From contig JAAEQB010000058.1 of assembly GCA_024231975.1 (NCBI GenBank), positions 196,428-260,427 on the forward strand: 64,000 nt of DNA. The letters are read 5' to 3'. Under the pieces are notes generated by a model, which saw only the letters and a program-made list of their open reading frames with translations, did no database searches and was not told the origin of the DNA. The position numbers and the translations under genes are program-made. Below, piece after piece: positions 25,879 through 34,461 of the stretch; the first letter of the stretch is position 1, and each line of letters opens with the position of its first letter. This stretch comes from Allobosea sp. (GTDB lineage Bacteria; Pseudomonadota; Alphaproteobacteria; Rhizobiales; Beijerinckiaceae).

Positions 25879-26754
25879 ATGAAGCCCGAGATCGAGACCG
25901 TCCTGCCTGGCCCCTTCGCTCTTGGCGAAGGGCCGTGCTGGCATGGCGACGAAGGCGCACTCTATTTCGTCGATGCGCTCAGGCCGGCGATCCATCGCTG
26001 GCATCCGGTGGAGGGGCTCGCCACCTGGGCGATGCCCGTGATCGTCGGCTCCTTCGCGATCCGGCGTAGCGGCGGGCTGATCGCCTCGCTGCAGAGCGGC
26101 TTCGCTGCCGTCGATCTGACAAGCGGCGCGGTGACGCCGCTGGTCGACCCCGAACCGGAGAAGCCGGCCAACGTCCTCAATGACGGCAAATGCGACAGGC
26201 GCGGCCGGTTCTGGTGCGGCTCGCGCGACGGCGCGCTGAAGGACCCGAGCGGCGCGCTCTATCGGCTCGATCCCGATCTCAGCGCCCGCCGCATGGATCA
26301 GGGCTTCATCGTCTCCAACGGCATCGCCTTCTCGCCTGACGACCGCGTCATGTACTTCGCGGATTCACGGGCCGAGACCGTGTTCGCCTATGATTTCGAC
26401 ATCGATAGCGGTGCCATCTCCAACCGCCGCGTCTTCTTCTCCACCCGCGAGATCGAGGGACGCTGCGACGGCGCGACGGTCGACGCCGAAGGCTTCTACT
26501 GGTGCGCGCTAGTTCATGGCGGCAAGATCGCCAGGGTCGATCCGAAGGGACGCTTCGACCGGCTGATCGACATGCCGGTGAAGCACCCGACCATGTGCAC
26601 CTTCGGAGGCGACGGGCTCGATGTGCTCTACGTCACCAGCGCCGCCTCGATGCTGAGCGAGGAGGAGCGGGCGCGCACGCCGCAGGCCGGGAACCTCTTC
26701 GCCATCCACGGCCTCGGCGTGAAGGGCCTACCCGAGCCGATGTTCGCGGGGTGA
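25879..26754 (+). CDS. SMP-30/gluconolactonase/LRE family lactonase
   Basis: A 291-residue sugar lactonase with the full SMP-30 motif set: LGEGPCWHGDEGALYFVD (metal Glu), NDGKCDRRGRFWCGS, SNGIAFSPDDRVMYFADS and DGATVDAEGFYWCA. It hydrolyses the lactone produced by the dehydrogenases upstream to the sugar acid. ATG 25879 is taken; a GTG at 25870 overlapping the SDR stop is possible. Last gene of the plus-strand enzyme operon; it converges with 26759-27805 with only 4 nt between stops. Confidence 0.92.
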   Translation: MKPEIETVLPGPFALGEGPCWHGDEGALYFVDALRPAIHRWHPVEGLATWAMPVIVGSFAIRRSGGLIASLQSGFAAVDLTSGAVTPLVDPEPEKPANVLNDGKCDRRGRFWCGSRDGALKDPSGALYRLDPDLSARRMDQGFIVSNGIAFSPDDRVMYFADSRAETVFAYDFDIDSGAISNRRVFFSTREIEGRCDGATVDAEGFYWCALVHGGKIARVDPKGRFDRLIDMPVKHPTMCTFGGDGLDVLYVTSAASMLSEEERARTPQAGNLFAIHGLGVKGLPEPMFAG

Positions 26755-26758
26755 TGGA

Positions 26759-27805
26759 CTAGGCCGAGCCCGCGGGCTTCGGCGTCGCGCCTTCGCGTCC
26801 TGGCGTGCTGCGCATCAGCGCCATCGTCTGCGAGTTGGCGCGTTGCAGCCGCACCGGCGGCAGGCCGCGCAGGATCAAAGCGAGATCGTCGAGCACGCGC
26901 TCGCCCATGTCGAGGAAGGCGGCGGGAATGCCGCCGGCCCGGTGCGAAGACAGCAGCATCTGCGAGCGCCGGATCGGATCGTCGGCAGGCACTGGCTCTT
27001 CCGGGAAGACGTCGGTCGCGATCCGCAGGCGCCCGGCCTCGGCGAGCAGAGCGGGAAAGTCGACGATGGCGGCACGGCTCGCCAGCACCAGAATGGCGCC
27101 GTCGCGCATGCGCGCCAGCGCCTTCGCATCGATGAAGCCGGGGTTGTCCTTCGTCGCGCCCGCGAGCAGGAAGACGATATCGCTGGCCGCCAGCAATTCG
27201 TCGAGCCCACAAGCGCGGCAGCCTTCGTCGGCGATCGCCGAGGCCGGCAGCCAGGGATCGTGGACCAGGATCTCCGGCCGGAAACCCTCGAGCAGCCGGC
27301 GCAGCGCCCGGCCGAGATTGCCGAAGCCGACCAACCCGATCGTCGCCCGCGACAGAAGAACCGAGCCGGCGCAGCCGAAACGGCCATAGGCCTCCTTGCC
27401 CTCGCGCATGGCGCGGTCACCGGCGGTGATGCCGCGTGCCAGATCGAGCGCCAGGCCGAGCGCCATTTCGGCCACCGGCACGGCGAAAACCGGTGCGACC
27501 GAGAGGATCTCGATGCCGCGCGCGGCGCAGGCAGCGACATCGACATTGGGCAGGAAATTGCCCTCGACATTGATCACCGCTCTGAGGTGCGGCGCCCGCG
27601 CGATCCGCTCGGCCGGCAGATCGGTCTGGCCGAGCACGGCGCTGATGCGCGGCAGCGCCGCTTCGACCAAAGCCGTCGGCAAGCGCCCGTCGATATCCTC
27701 CGTCACCACCTCCGCCAACTCGTGCAGCCGGCCCATCTGCCCGGGATCGAAGATCGAGCCGGCCCGGCGCGGATGCGGATCGAGCAGGACGACTGGCCGC
27801 GCCAT
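26759..27805 (-). CDS. D-isomer-specific 2-hydroxyacid dehydrogenase
   Basis: A 348-residue NAD-dependent dehydrogenase. The Rossmann motif GFGNLGRAL and the catalytic His in SSHRAGG are seen; the Arg/Glu of the triad fall in the LASRAA and FPEEP regions. It reduces a 2-oxo acid or glyoxylate/glycolaldehyde-type product. It is the last gene of the minus-strand importer operon, 2 nt after the small anchored protein, so it is expected to handle an end product of the sugar pathway. Confidence 0.88.
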   Translation of the reverse strand: MARPVVLLDPHPRRAGSIFDPGQMGRLHELAEVVTEDIDGRLPTALVEAALPRISAVLGQTDLPAERIARAPHLRAVINVEGNFLPNVDVAACAARGIEILSVAPVFAVPVAEMALGLALDLARGITAGDRAMREGKEAYGRFGCAGSVLLSRATIGLVGFGNLGRALRRLLEGFRPEILVHDPWLPASAIADEGCRACGLDELLAASDIVFLLAGATKDNPGFIDAKALARMRDGAILVLASRAAIVDFPALLAEAGRLRIATDVFPEEPVPADDPIRRSQMLLSSHRAGGIPAAFLDMGERVLDDLALILRGLPPVRLQRANSQTMALMRSTPGREGATPKPAGSA

Positions 27806-27807
27806 CC

Positions 27808-28215
27808 TCAGGCCTTGCCGGAAAGGACAAGCGGGGCCGCAAGCGTCGTGTTCTGTGAGCGGAAGAAGAGCCGGATCGGGATACGCTGGGAGGAACCGAC
27901 GCCCGGCTTCACAGCGCTGAGCTGGATATGGTGCGACGGGTTGCCGGTGATGCGGAAGCTGCCGTCCGCTGCGGTCTTCACACTGCGGTTCTCGGCGAAG
28001 GTGGTGAAGCTGAAGACCCAGAGCGTGACCTGGGCCCCTTCCACCGGCTTGCCCTGCGCGTCGAGCACCTGACCGAGGACGAGCCCGTCATCATGGGTGG
28101 AGGCATAGAGGTTCCAGGCGCCGGCGACGGCGAGGATGGCGGCGGGAACCAGGACGAAGCGGTTGAGCAGCCACTTCTTCCAACCGCTTCGTGGGCTACC
28201 GGAGTAAGCTTCCAT
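27808..28215 (-). CDS. Membrane-anchored carboxypeptidase-regulatory-like domain protein
   Basis: 135 residues: a basic N-terminus, one hydrophobic segment (about 20-40), then one beta-sandwich domain of the CarboxypepD_reg/transthyretin-like kind (GQVLDAQGKPVEGAQVTLWVF to about 130). It is probably anchored in the inner membrane and faces the periplasm. It lies 3 nt from the second permease gene and 2 nt from the dehydrogenase gene in the sugar-importer operon. I know no established role for such a protein in ABC uptake; it may bind carbohydrate or the importer. Confidence 0.75.
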   Translation of the reverse strand: MEAYSGSPRSGWKKWLLNRFVLVPAAILAVAGAWNLYASTHDDGLVLGQVLDAQGKPVEGAQVTLWVFSFTTFAENRSVKTAADGSFRITGNPSHHIQLSAVKPGVGSSQRIPIRLFFRSQNTTLAAPLVLSGKA

Positions 28216-28218
28216 CGC

Positions 28219-29034
28219 CTAGCCCTTCGTCGCGCCGGAGGTGAGGCCCTGGATGAACTCCTTCTGCGCCAGCAGGAACAACAGAATGCCGGGGGCGAGC
28301 ACCATGATGCAGAAGGCGTAGAGCGCCCCGGTCGTATCCTCCTGATAGGACAGGAAGCGCGCCAGCCCGAGCGGCAGCGTCTGCATCTCCGGGGTTCGCG
28401 TCATGATCAGCGGCCAGAGGAAGTTGTTCCAGGACCAGATGAAGGAGAGGATCACGTTCGTCGCCATGGCGGACTTGGCCAGCGGCAGCATGATCGTCCA
28501 GACGATGCGCCATTCCGGCAGACCGTCGACCTTGGCCGCATCGATCAGCGAGCCCGGGATCGCATCGAAGCTCGCCTTGAACACGAAAATGCAGATGATC
28601 GTCGAGAACTGCGGCAGGGCCAGGCCGACATAGGAGTTCAGCAGCCCGAGCTGGCCGGTGATCAGATAGGCCGGGATGATCGTCGCCTGGAACGGCACCA
28701 TCATGCAGGACAGGAACAGGATCAGGATGAAGCCCTTGCCCCTGAATTCGCGGGTCAGCGCATAGCCGGCCATCGCATTGAACACGACATTGGCGGCGAT
28801 GGTGATGACCGAGACGATGACGCTGTTCAGGAAGTAGCGGGCGAACGGGATCGCGTACCAGACATCGACATAATAGAAGAGGTGCGGGTTGCGCGGGATG
28901 ATGCTGGGCGGAAAGGTGAAGATGTTCTCGCCCGAGACCGAGGTCTTCAGCACCCAGTAGAAGGGCACCAGCATCACGAAGCAGACGGCGATCAGCGCCA
29001 GATGGATCGGCCAGGTCGGGGAGCGGCGCATCAT
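28219..29034 (-). CDS. Carbohydrate ABC transporter permease (MalG type)
   Basis: A 271-residue six-segment permease of the MalG/UgpE class with EAA-loop DAAKVDGLPEWRIVWTIMLPL. It starts at tandem ATGs (29034 or 29031) overlapping the end of the first permease gene by 4 nt. With 29031-29969 it forms the heterodimeric membrane unit of a CUT1-type sugar importer. No ATPase gene is nearby. Confidence 0.93.
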   Translation of the reverse strand: MMRRSPTWPIHLALIAVCFVMLVPFYWVLKTSVSGENIFTFPPSIIPRNPHLFYYVDVWYAIPFARYFLNSVIVSVITIAANVVFNAMAGYALTREFRGKGFILILFLSCMMVPFQATIIPAYLITGQLGLLNSYVGLALPQFSTIICIFVFKASFDAIPGSLIDAAKVDGLPEWRIVWTIMLPLAKSAMATNVILSFIWSWNNFLWPLIMTRTPEMQTLPLGLARFLSYQEDTTGALYAFCIMVLAPGILLFLLAQKEFIQGLTSGATKG

Positions 29035-29969
29035 TCCATATCCCTGGCGCCGGCATTGCCGCCGGAGAGCCGGTTCGCCGCCCAGGCGACCGTGATCAGG
29101 AAGACGAAGAACACGACCGTCACCGCAGCCGCATAGTCGAAGCGCGTCTGCACGAAGCCGAGCTTGTAGATGTAGGTGACGAGGATCTCGGTGGCGCGGC
29201 CCGGACCGCCGCCAGTCATGACGTAGACCAGATCGAAGCTGGTCACCGAGTTCAGCATGCCGATGACGAAGCACAGGAAGATCGAGGGGCGCAGCAGCGG
29301 CAGGATGATGCGCCAGAAGCGGTCGCCGGCGGTGGCGCCGTCGATCTCGGCCGCCTCGAACAGCGAGCTCGGGATGTTCTGCAGCCCGGTCAGCAGGATG
29401 ATCATGTAGAAGCCGAGCATCTGCCAGATATTGGCGACGACGACCGAGGGCAGCGCCCAGAAGAACGAATTGAGGAACGGGATCGGCGTGTCGGTGAGGT
29501 GCAGCAGCCTCGCGATATAGTTCAGGAGGCCGACGCGCTCGTCATACATCCAGCGCCAGATGATCGCGACCGCGACCGTCATCAGCGGATAGGAGAGGAA
29601 GATCAGCGTGCGGTAAATGTTGCGGCCGCGGATGTTGGAGTTGACCAGCAGCGCGAGGCCGAGCGCCATCGCGATCCCGACCGGCGCCGACAGGATGATG
29701 AAGACCGTGTTCCAGAGCGATTGCCAGAACACCTCGTCGGTCAGCATCTCCTCGTAGTTCTCGAGCCCGATGAAGACCGCCGGCTTCAGCGGCGACCAGG
29801 CCTGGAAGGAGAGCAGGATGTTCCAGGCCAGCGGCAGGATGCGATAGAGCAGGAAGATCAGCAGCGACGGCAGGAGGAAGCACCAGACCAGGATGGCCTG
29901 GCGCGTCGTCGCCCTACGCAGGAAGGAGGTACGCCGCCGTTCTGGCGCGGCGGACATAGCCATTGCCAT
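29031..29969 (-). CDS. Carbohydrate ABC transporter permease (MalF type)
   Basis: A 312-residue permease with about six membrane segments and EAA-loop EAAEIDGATAGDRFWRIILPL. Three ATGs occur in frame (29969, 29963, 29957). The first is favoured by a GGGGAG 11 nt upstream. It starts 19 nt after the binding-protein stop and overlaps the next permease gene by 4 nt. Confidence 0.93.
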   Translation of the reverse strand: MAMAMSAAPERRRTSFLRRATTRQAILVWCFLLPSLLIFLLYRILPLAWNILLSFQAWSPLKPAVFIGLENYEEMLTDEVFWQSLWNTVFIILSAPVGIAMALGLALLVNSNIRGRNIYRTLIFLSYPLMTVAVAIIWRWMYDERVGLLNYIARLLHLTDTPIPFLNSFFWALPSVVVANIWQMLGFYMIILLTGLQNIPSSLFEAAEIDGATAGDRFWRIILPLLRPSIFLCFVIGMLNSVTSFDLVYVMTGGGPGRATEILVTYIYKLGFVQTRFDYAAAVTVVFFVFLITVAWAANRLSGGNAGARDME

Positions 29970-29988
29970 AACCGGCACTGCTCCCCTG

Positions 29989-31239
29989 TCAGGACCGGCG
30001 CATGACGCGTGTGACCGCGCGCTCTGCATCCGCCATCGCCGTCTTGGCGTCCTTGCGGCCGAGCACGGCGTTCTGGATCTCGGCCCAGAAGACGTCCTTG
30101 ACCTGCGCATCATTGGGCAGGGGCCAGTTGCCGCACATCTTGTCGGTGTGCTCGAGCTGCGTCAGCAGCACGGCATGGGCCAACGGGTCTTCGGCCTTGA
30201 CCTTTTCCAGCCCGACCTTGTCGGCCGCGAGGTTGCCGGTAAGGATGCGGCGGCGCACCGAAAACTCGGTCGCCCATTTGTTGCCGGTCATGTGTTTGAC
30301 CAGGGCCCAGGCAAGATCGGGATTCTTCGACGACTTCGAGATGGCGAAGCCGTGATTGGTCGGCGTCGACCAGTTGCCGGGGTTCTGGGCCGCGCCCAGC
30401 GTATCGGGATTGACCCAGGGCGCCTGGCCCTTGACGAAGAAATACGAGGCCGAATGGGCCTGCAGCATGCCGACATTGCCGGAGGCGAAGGCGCCGTTGG
30501 GCTCGACCCAGCGCCCGGTCCAGGCGATCTTGTTGATGCCACCCGAGGCCGTCGCCTTGGCCAGCTTCTCCAGCACCTCGATCGTTTTGGGGGTATTGAA
30601 GGCCGGCGTCTTCATGTCCGGCTTCAGCAGCTCGACACCGTTCATCTGCATCAACGGCCAATAGAGCCAGTCGAAATTCAGCGTCAGGAAGCCGGTCTTC
30701 TCGCCCTTCGCCATCGCCTGGCTGAAATTGACGATCTCGTCGAACGACTTGGGCGCGTCCGCCAGACCGGCCTCCTTGAACATCGTCTTGTTGTAGAACA
30801 GCAGTGTCTTGGCGATGTAGAAGGGCACGACATAGTTCTTCTTGTCGTAGACGAAACTTGCCAGGTAATCCTGGTTGTAGAGCTTGGCGACGTCCGGCTC
30901 CTTCTGCATATAAGGCGTCAGGTCGAGCAGGGCGCCGTTCGCCGCCCACTCCACCCAGATCGCACCCTGGAGATCGATGATGTCGGGCGCCGTCCCGGCG
31001 ACTAGCTGGGTCTGGTAGAAGGCTGGCAGCTCCGGCCCCTTCTTGTCGAGCCATTCGATCTCGACGCCCGGATTCTGCGCCTTGAAGTCGGCGAACTCCT
31101 CTTTGAACAGCGCCTCCTGGTCGGCGATGTTCCAGGTCAGGATGCTGAGCTTGCGGTTCGACTGCGCCCGCAGATAGGCCGGCATCGCAACCGTCCCTGC
31201 CGCAGCCAAGCCGCTCTTGATGAGTGTTCTGCGGTCCAT
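29989..31239 (-). CDS. Extracellular sugar-binding protein of a CUT1 ABC importer
   Basis: A 416-residue SBP_bac_1-type receptor with a twin-arginine-like signal (MDRRTLIKSGLAAAG, cleavage near LRAQS). The lobe motifs LSILTWNIADQEALFKEEF, VAGTAPDII and VPFYIAKTLLFYNKTMFKEAG are typical for oligo- or monosaccharide binders. ATG 31239 has GGGAGGG just upstream. First gene of the importer operon; the LacI-type site at 31297-31310 lies 57 bp upstream, so the operon should be induced by its sugar. Confidence 0.92.
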   Translation of the reverse strand: MDRRTLIKSGLAAAGTVAMPAYLRAQSNRKLSILTWNIADQEALFKEEFADFKAQNPGVEIEWLDKKGPELPAFYQTQLVAGTAPDIIDLQGAIWVEWAANGALLDLTPYMQKEPDVAKLYNQDYLASFVYDKKNYVVPFYIAKTLLFYNKTMFKEAGLADAPKSFDEIVNFSQAMAKGEKTGFLTLNFDWLYWPLMQMNGVELLKPDMKTPAFNTPKTIEVLEKLAKATASGGINKIAWTGRWVEPNGAFASGNVGMLQAHSASYFFVKGQAPWVNPDTLGAAQNPGNWSTPTNHGFAISKSSKNPDLAWALVKHMTGNKWATEFSVRRRILTGNLAADKVGLEKVKAEDPLAHAVLLTQLEHTDKMCGNWPLPNDAQVKDVFWAEIQNAVLGRKDAKTAMADAERAVTRVMRRS

Positions 31240-31296
31240 GCCGCCCTCCCTGAAATGAATTGGCGCCTCGCCTCTCCGGGCAAGCTTCAACAGCGA

Positions 31297-31310
31297 TGAT
31301 AGCGGTTACA
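31297..31310 (+). promoter_or_regulatory. Candidate LacI-family operator, copy 2
   Basis: TGATAGCGGTTACA, located between the divergent sugar importer operon and the ilvD-like gene. It matches the reverse complement of copy 1 (22898-22911) at 13 of 14 positions. A weaker 10-of-14 match, TGAAAGCGATGTCA, lies at 31397-31410 over the ilvD start. Confidence 0.65.
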
Positions 31311-31395
31311 TTCATTCGGTCAAGACGCGTTCACAATGGCACTAATTTCCCTTTTTCACGCAACTTTCAGCGTATTTCATTCGATTGACAGGCTC

Positions 31396-33168
31396 ATGAA
31401 AGCGATGTCATCTAGCACGTCGCTCACCGAGGAGTTGCTGCCCTTGCCGTCCCGCCGCCCTGAAGAATTGCGCAGCGCGCGCTGGTATTCGGCCGAGGGC
31501 ATGCGCGCCTTCGCCCATCGCCAGCGCATGCAGCAGATGGGCCTGCGCCGCGAGGAGTTCATGGGCCGGCCCGTGATCGCGATCCTCAACACCTGGAGCG
31601 ATCTCTCGCCCTGTCATGCGCATCTGCGCGAGCGCGCCGAGGCGGTGAAGCGCGGGATCATCCGCGCCGGCGGCCATCCGGTCGAATTGCCGGCCCTGTC
31701 GCTCGGCGAGGTCATGGTGAAACCAACCACCATGCTCTACCGCAACCTCCTCGCCATGGAGGCAGAGGAGCTGCTGCGCCAGCACCCGATCGACGGCGCC
31801 GTGCTGCTCGGCGGCTGCGACAAGACCACGCCGGGCCTGTTGATGGGCGCGCTCAGCATGGACCTGCCGGCGATCTTCTGCCCGGCGGGGCCGATGCTCA
31901 ACAGCAGCTGGCGCGGCACGCGCGTCGGCGCCGGCACGCACACCATGAAATACTGGAACGAGTACCGCGCCGGGAAGCTCAGCGAGACGGAGCTGGTCGA
32001 GATCGAGGGCATCTCGACGCGCTCGCCCGGCACCTGCAACACCATGGGCACGGCCTCGACGATGACCTCGATCGTCGACGCGCTTGGGCTGACGCTACCC
32101 TTCGCCTCCAGCATCCCGGCCATGGATTCCGCCCATACCCGCATGGCCTCGGCCTGCGGCGAGCGGATCGTCGAGATGGCCTGGGAGGACCTCAAGCCCT
32201 CGCGGCTGCTGACGCAGGGCTCGGTGCGCAACGCGCTCCATGTCGATGTCGCCCTATCGGGCTCGACCAATGCGGCGATCCATTTCATCGCCATCGCTAG
32301 GCGGGCTGGCCTGTCGATCTCGCTCGACGATTTCGACGCTATCGCCCGGCAGACGCCGATCCTCGCCAATGTCTTCCCGGCCGGGAACTTCCTGATGGAG
32401 GATTTCTACTTCGCCGGCGGCCTTGGCGGGCTGATGTCGCGGCTGACGGATCGGCTCGACCTTGGCGCCCGCAACGTCCTCGGCCAGACGCTCGGCGAAG
32501 CCTTGGAACGGGCGCAGATCGTCGACGAGGATGTCATCCGCCCGCTCTCGAACCCGGTCAGCGCGATGCCCGCCATCGCCGTGCTGCACGGCAACCTCGC
32601 CCCGAACGGCGCCGTCATCAAGCCGTCCGCCGCGACCCCTGAGCTGCTGGTCCATCGCGGCAAGGCGGTCGTCTTCGACGGCCCCGCCGCCCTCGCCAAG
32701 GGTGTCGAGGATCCCGATCTCGATGTCGACGAGACCAGCGTGCTCATCCTGCGCGGCGCCGGCCCGGTCGGCGCGCCCGGCATGCCGGAATGGGGAGCCC
32801 TCGCCCTGCCGAAGAAGCTGCTCGCCAAGGGCGTGCGCGACATGGTCCGCATCTCCGATGCGCGCATGAGCGGCACCCATTACGGCACCTGCGTGCTGCA
32901 TGTCGCACCGGAATCGCATGTCGGCGGGCCGCTCGCCTTGGTCCAGACCGGCGATGAGATCGTGCTCGACGTGCCCAACCGCCGCCTCGACATGCTGGTC
33001 GACGAGGCCGAGCTTGATCGGCGCCGTGCCGCCTGGAAGGAGCCACCGCCGCTCTATGGCCGCGGCTACGGCATGCTGTTCCAGCGCACGGTGACGCAGG
33101 CCGACAAGGGCTGCGATTTCGACTTCCTCGAGCACGGCCCACCCACGGCCGAGCCGGGCATCTTCTGA
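31396..33168 (+). CDS. IlvD/Edd family sugar-acid dehydratase
   Basis: A 590-residue iron-sulfur dehydratase. The three cluster Cys are in DLSPCHAHLR, GGCDKTTPG and GTCNTMGTAS. By context (sugar importer, lactonase, LacI) it is more likely an aldonate dehydratase of the arabonate/xylonate class than the branched-chain amino-acid enzyme. It would form a 2-keto-3-deoxy sugar acid. The start is uncertain: ATG 31396 or 31405, neither with a strong ribosome-binding site. It is divergent from the importer and followed by the LacI gene. Confidence 0.88.
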   Translation: MKAMSSSTSLTEELLPLPSRRPEELRSARWYSAEGMRAFAHRQRMQQMGLRREEFMGRPVIAILNTWSDLSPCHAHLRERAEAVKRGIIRAGGHPVELPALSLGEVMVKPTTMLYRNLLAMEAEELLRQHPIDGAVLLGGCDKTTPGLLMGALSMDLPAIFCPAGPMLNSSWRGTRVGAGTHTMKYWNEYRAGKLSETELVEIEGISTRSPGTCNTMGTASTMTSIVDALGLTLPFASSIPAMDSAHTRMASACGERIVEMAWEDLKPSRLLTQGSVRNALHVDVALSGSTNAAIHFIAIARRAGLSISLDDFDAIARQTPILANVFPAGNFLMEDFYFAGGLGGLMSRLTDRLDLGARNVLGQTLGEALERAQIVDEDVIRPLSNPVSAMPAIAVLHGNLAPNGAVIKPSAATPELLVHRGKAVVFDGPAALAKGVEDPDLDVDETSVLILRGAGPVGAPGMPEWGALALPKKLLAKGVRDMVRISDARMSGTHYGTCVLHVAPESHVGGPLALVQTGDEIVLDVPNRRLDMLVDEAELDRRRAAWKEPPPLYGRGYGMLFQRTVTQADKGCDFDFLEHGPPTAEPGIF

Positions 33169-33208
33169 TGAAGGGGCTTTTTCTGCGAAACGCCGGTCGC
33201 CCGAACTC

Positions 33209-33360
33209 CTCCCTTCCCCCTTGCGAGGAAGGGTATGGGGATGGGGGGCGAACGACTGGGCGAGCGAGAGCTTGTAGAAGCGGATCGGCCCAGTTTCCGG
33301 GCAGTTCGCCTGGACTTTGCGCCCCCCGCCCCGATCCCCTCCCCACAAGGGGGAGGGGTC
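33209..33360. repeat. GC-rich inverted-repeat element, copy A
   Basis: About 152 bp. The arms (about 40 bp each) read CCCTTCCCCCTTGCGAGG... and ...CCCCACAAGGGGGAGGGG and are roughly 80 percent complementary; each arm also folds on itself. The about 70-bp interior is unlike that of copies B and C. It separates ilvD from lacI. Confidence 0.85.
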
Positions 33361-33391
33361 CCCGCACCCCTTCTTGTTTCGCAGGGGAATC

Positions 33392-34447
33392 ATGAAGGGC
33401 GGGAAGGGAACCGAGGGAACGAAACCAGCGCTGCGTGAGCGCTCCGGCACGGCACGGCCGCGCATGGCCGATGTCGCGCGCATCGCCGGCGTCTCGACCG
33501 CGACTGTCTCGCGCGCGCTGCGCCAGCCCGAGCTCGTCTCGCCGGAGGTTCGCGGCAAGATCGCCGCGGCGGTCGAGCACCTCTCCTACCGGCCGAACCT
33601 GATGGCCGGCGCGCTCGCCAGCGCCCGCAGCAAGACGATCGGCGTGATCATCCCCTCGATGATCAACGCCTTCTTCTCGGTGACGCTGGAGGCGATCGAG
33701 GAAGGCCTGGCCGGCGCCGGCTACCAGCTCCTGATCGGCAACAGCCATTACGAGCTCGAGACCGAGGAGCGGCTGATCGCCTCGATGCTGGCCTGGTCAC
33801 CTGCGGCGCTGGTCATCACCGGCTGCCGGCACAGCCGCGGCGCGATGCGCGCCTTGCTCGACACCGATGTGCCGATCGTCGAGATGTGGGAATTGACCGA
33901 CAATCCGATCGACACCGCCATCGGTTTCTCCCAGCGCGATATCGGCGTCGCAGTCGCCCGGCATTTCAAGGAGCGCGGCGCCAGGCGGCTCGGCTTCGTC
34001 GGCGCCATGCACCAGCGCGACTACCGGGCCGATGCCAGGCGGGCCGGCTTCTTCGAGACGGCATTGAGCGTCGGCTACGAACCTCCGGCCGAGGTGCAGC
34101 TCCCCGGCCTGCCGACCTCGGTCAGAGGCGCCAAGGCCTTCTCCGAGCTGATGGCGGCGCATCCCGATGTCGACGCCGTGCTCTGCACCAACGATATCGT
34201 TGCGCTCGGTGCGCTGTTCGAGGCGCAGCGGCTGGGCTGGTCGGTGCCGGACCGGCTGAAGATCTGCGGCGTCGGCGATGTCGATTTCGCCGCCGCCTGC
34301 GAGCCCGGCCTCAGCACGGTCAGCCTGCCGCGGCGGGCGATCGGCCTGAAGATTGCCGAGGTCCTGCGCGAGCGCATCGCCGGCAACCTGCCGACCGGCG
34401 GCGTCCACGATCTCGGCTTCGAGCTGGTGAGGCGGGGCAGCACGTGA
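33392..34447 (+). CDS. LacI family transcriptional regulator
   Basis: A 351-residue repressor: an about 20-residue lead, helix-turn-helix MADVARIAGVSTATVSRAL, hinge helix region LSYRPNLMAGALAS, then a sugar-binding core (about 75-345). ATG 33392 follows GCAGGGGAAT; a longer frame would run into repeat copy A. It likely binds the two near-identical sites at 22898 and 31297 and so controls the enzyme operon, the importer and ilvD. Converges with the enolase-superfamily gene (14-nt gap). Confidence 0.93.
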   Translation: MKGGKGTEGTKPALRERSGTARPRMADVARIAGVSTATVSRALRQPELVSPEVRGKIAAAVEHLSYRPNLMAGALASARSKTIGVIIPSMINAFFSVTLEAIEEGLAGAGYQLLIGNSHYELETEERLIASMLAWSPAALVITGCRHSRGAMRALLDTDVPIVEMWELTDNPIDTAIGFSQRDIGVAVARHFKERGARRLGFVGAMHQRDYRADARRAGFFETALSVGYEPPAEVQLPGLPTSVRGAKAFSELMAAHPDVDAVLCTNDIVALGALFEAQRLGWSVPDRLKICGVGDVDFAAACEPGLSTVSLPRRAIGLKIAEVLRERIAGNLPTGGVHDLGFELVRRGST

Positions 34448-34461
34448 GCCCGCCACTGCGC

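Noticed and set aside
31396..33168. Branched-chain amino-acid dihydroxy-acid dehydratase (ilvD proper)
   Set aside because: Only family membership supports it; divergent sugar importer, LacI gene and operator favour a sugar-acid dehydratase.
33317..33391. Longer N-terminus of the LacI regulator
   Set aside because: It reads through an arm of repeat copy A; the helix-turn-helix is correctly placed from ATG 33392.
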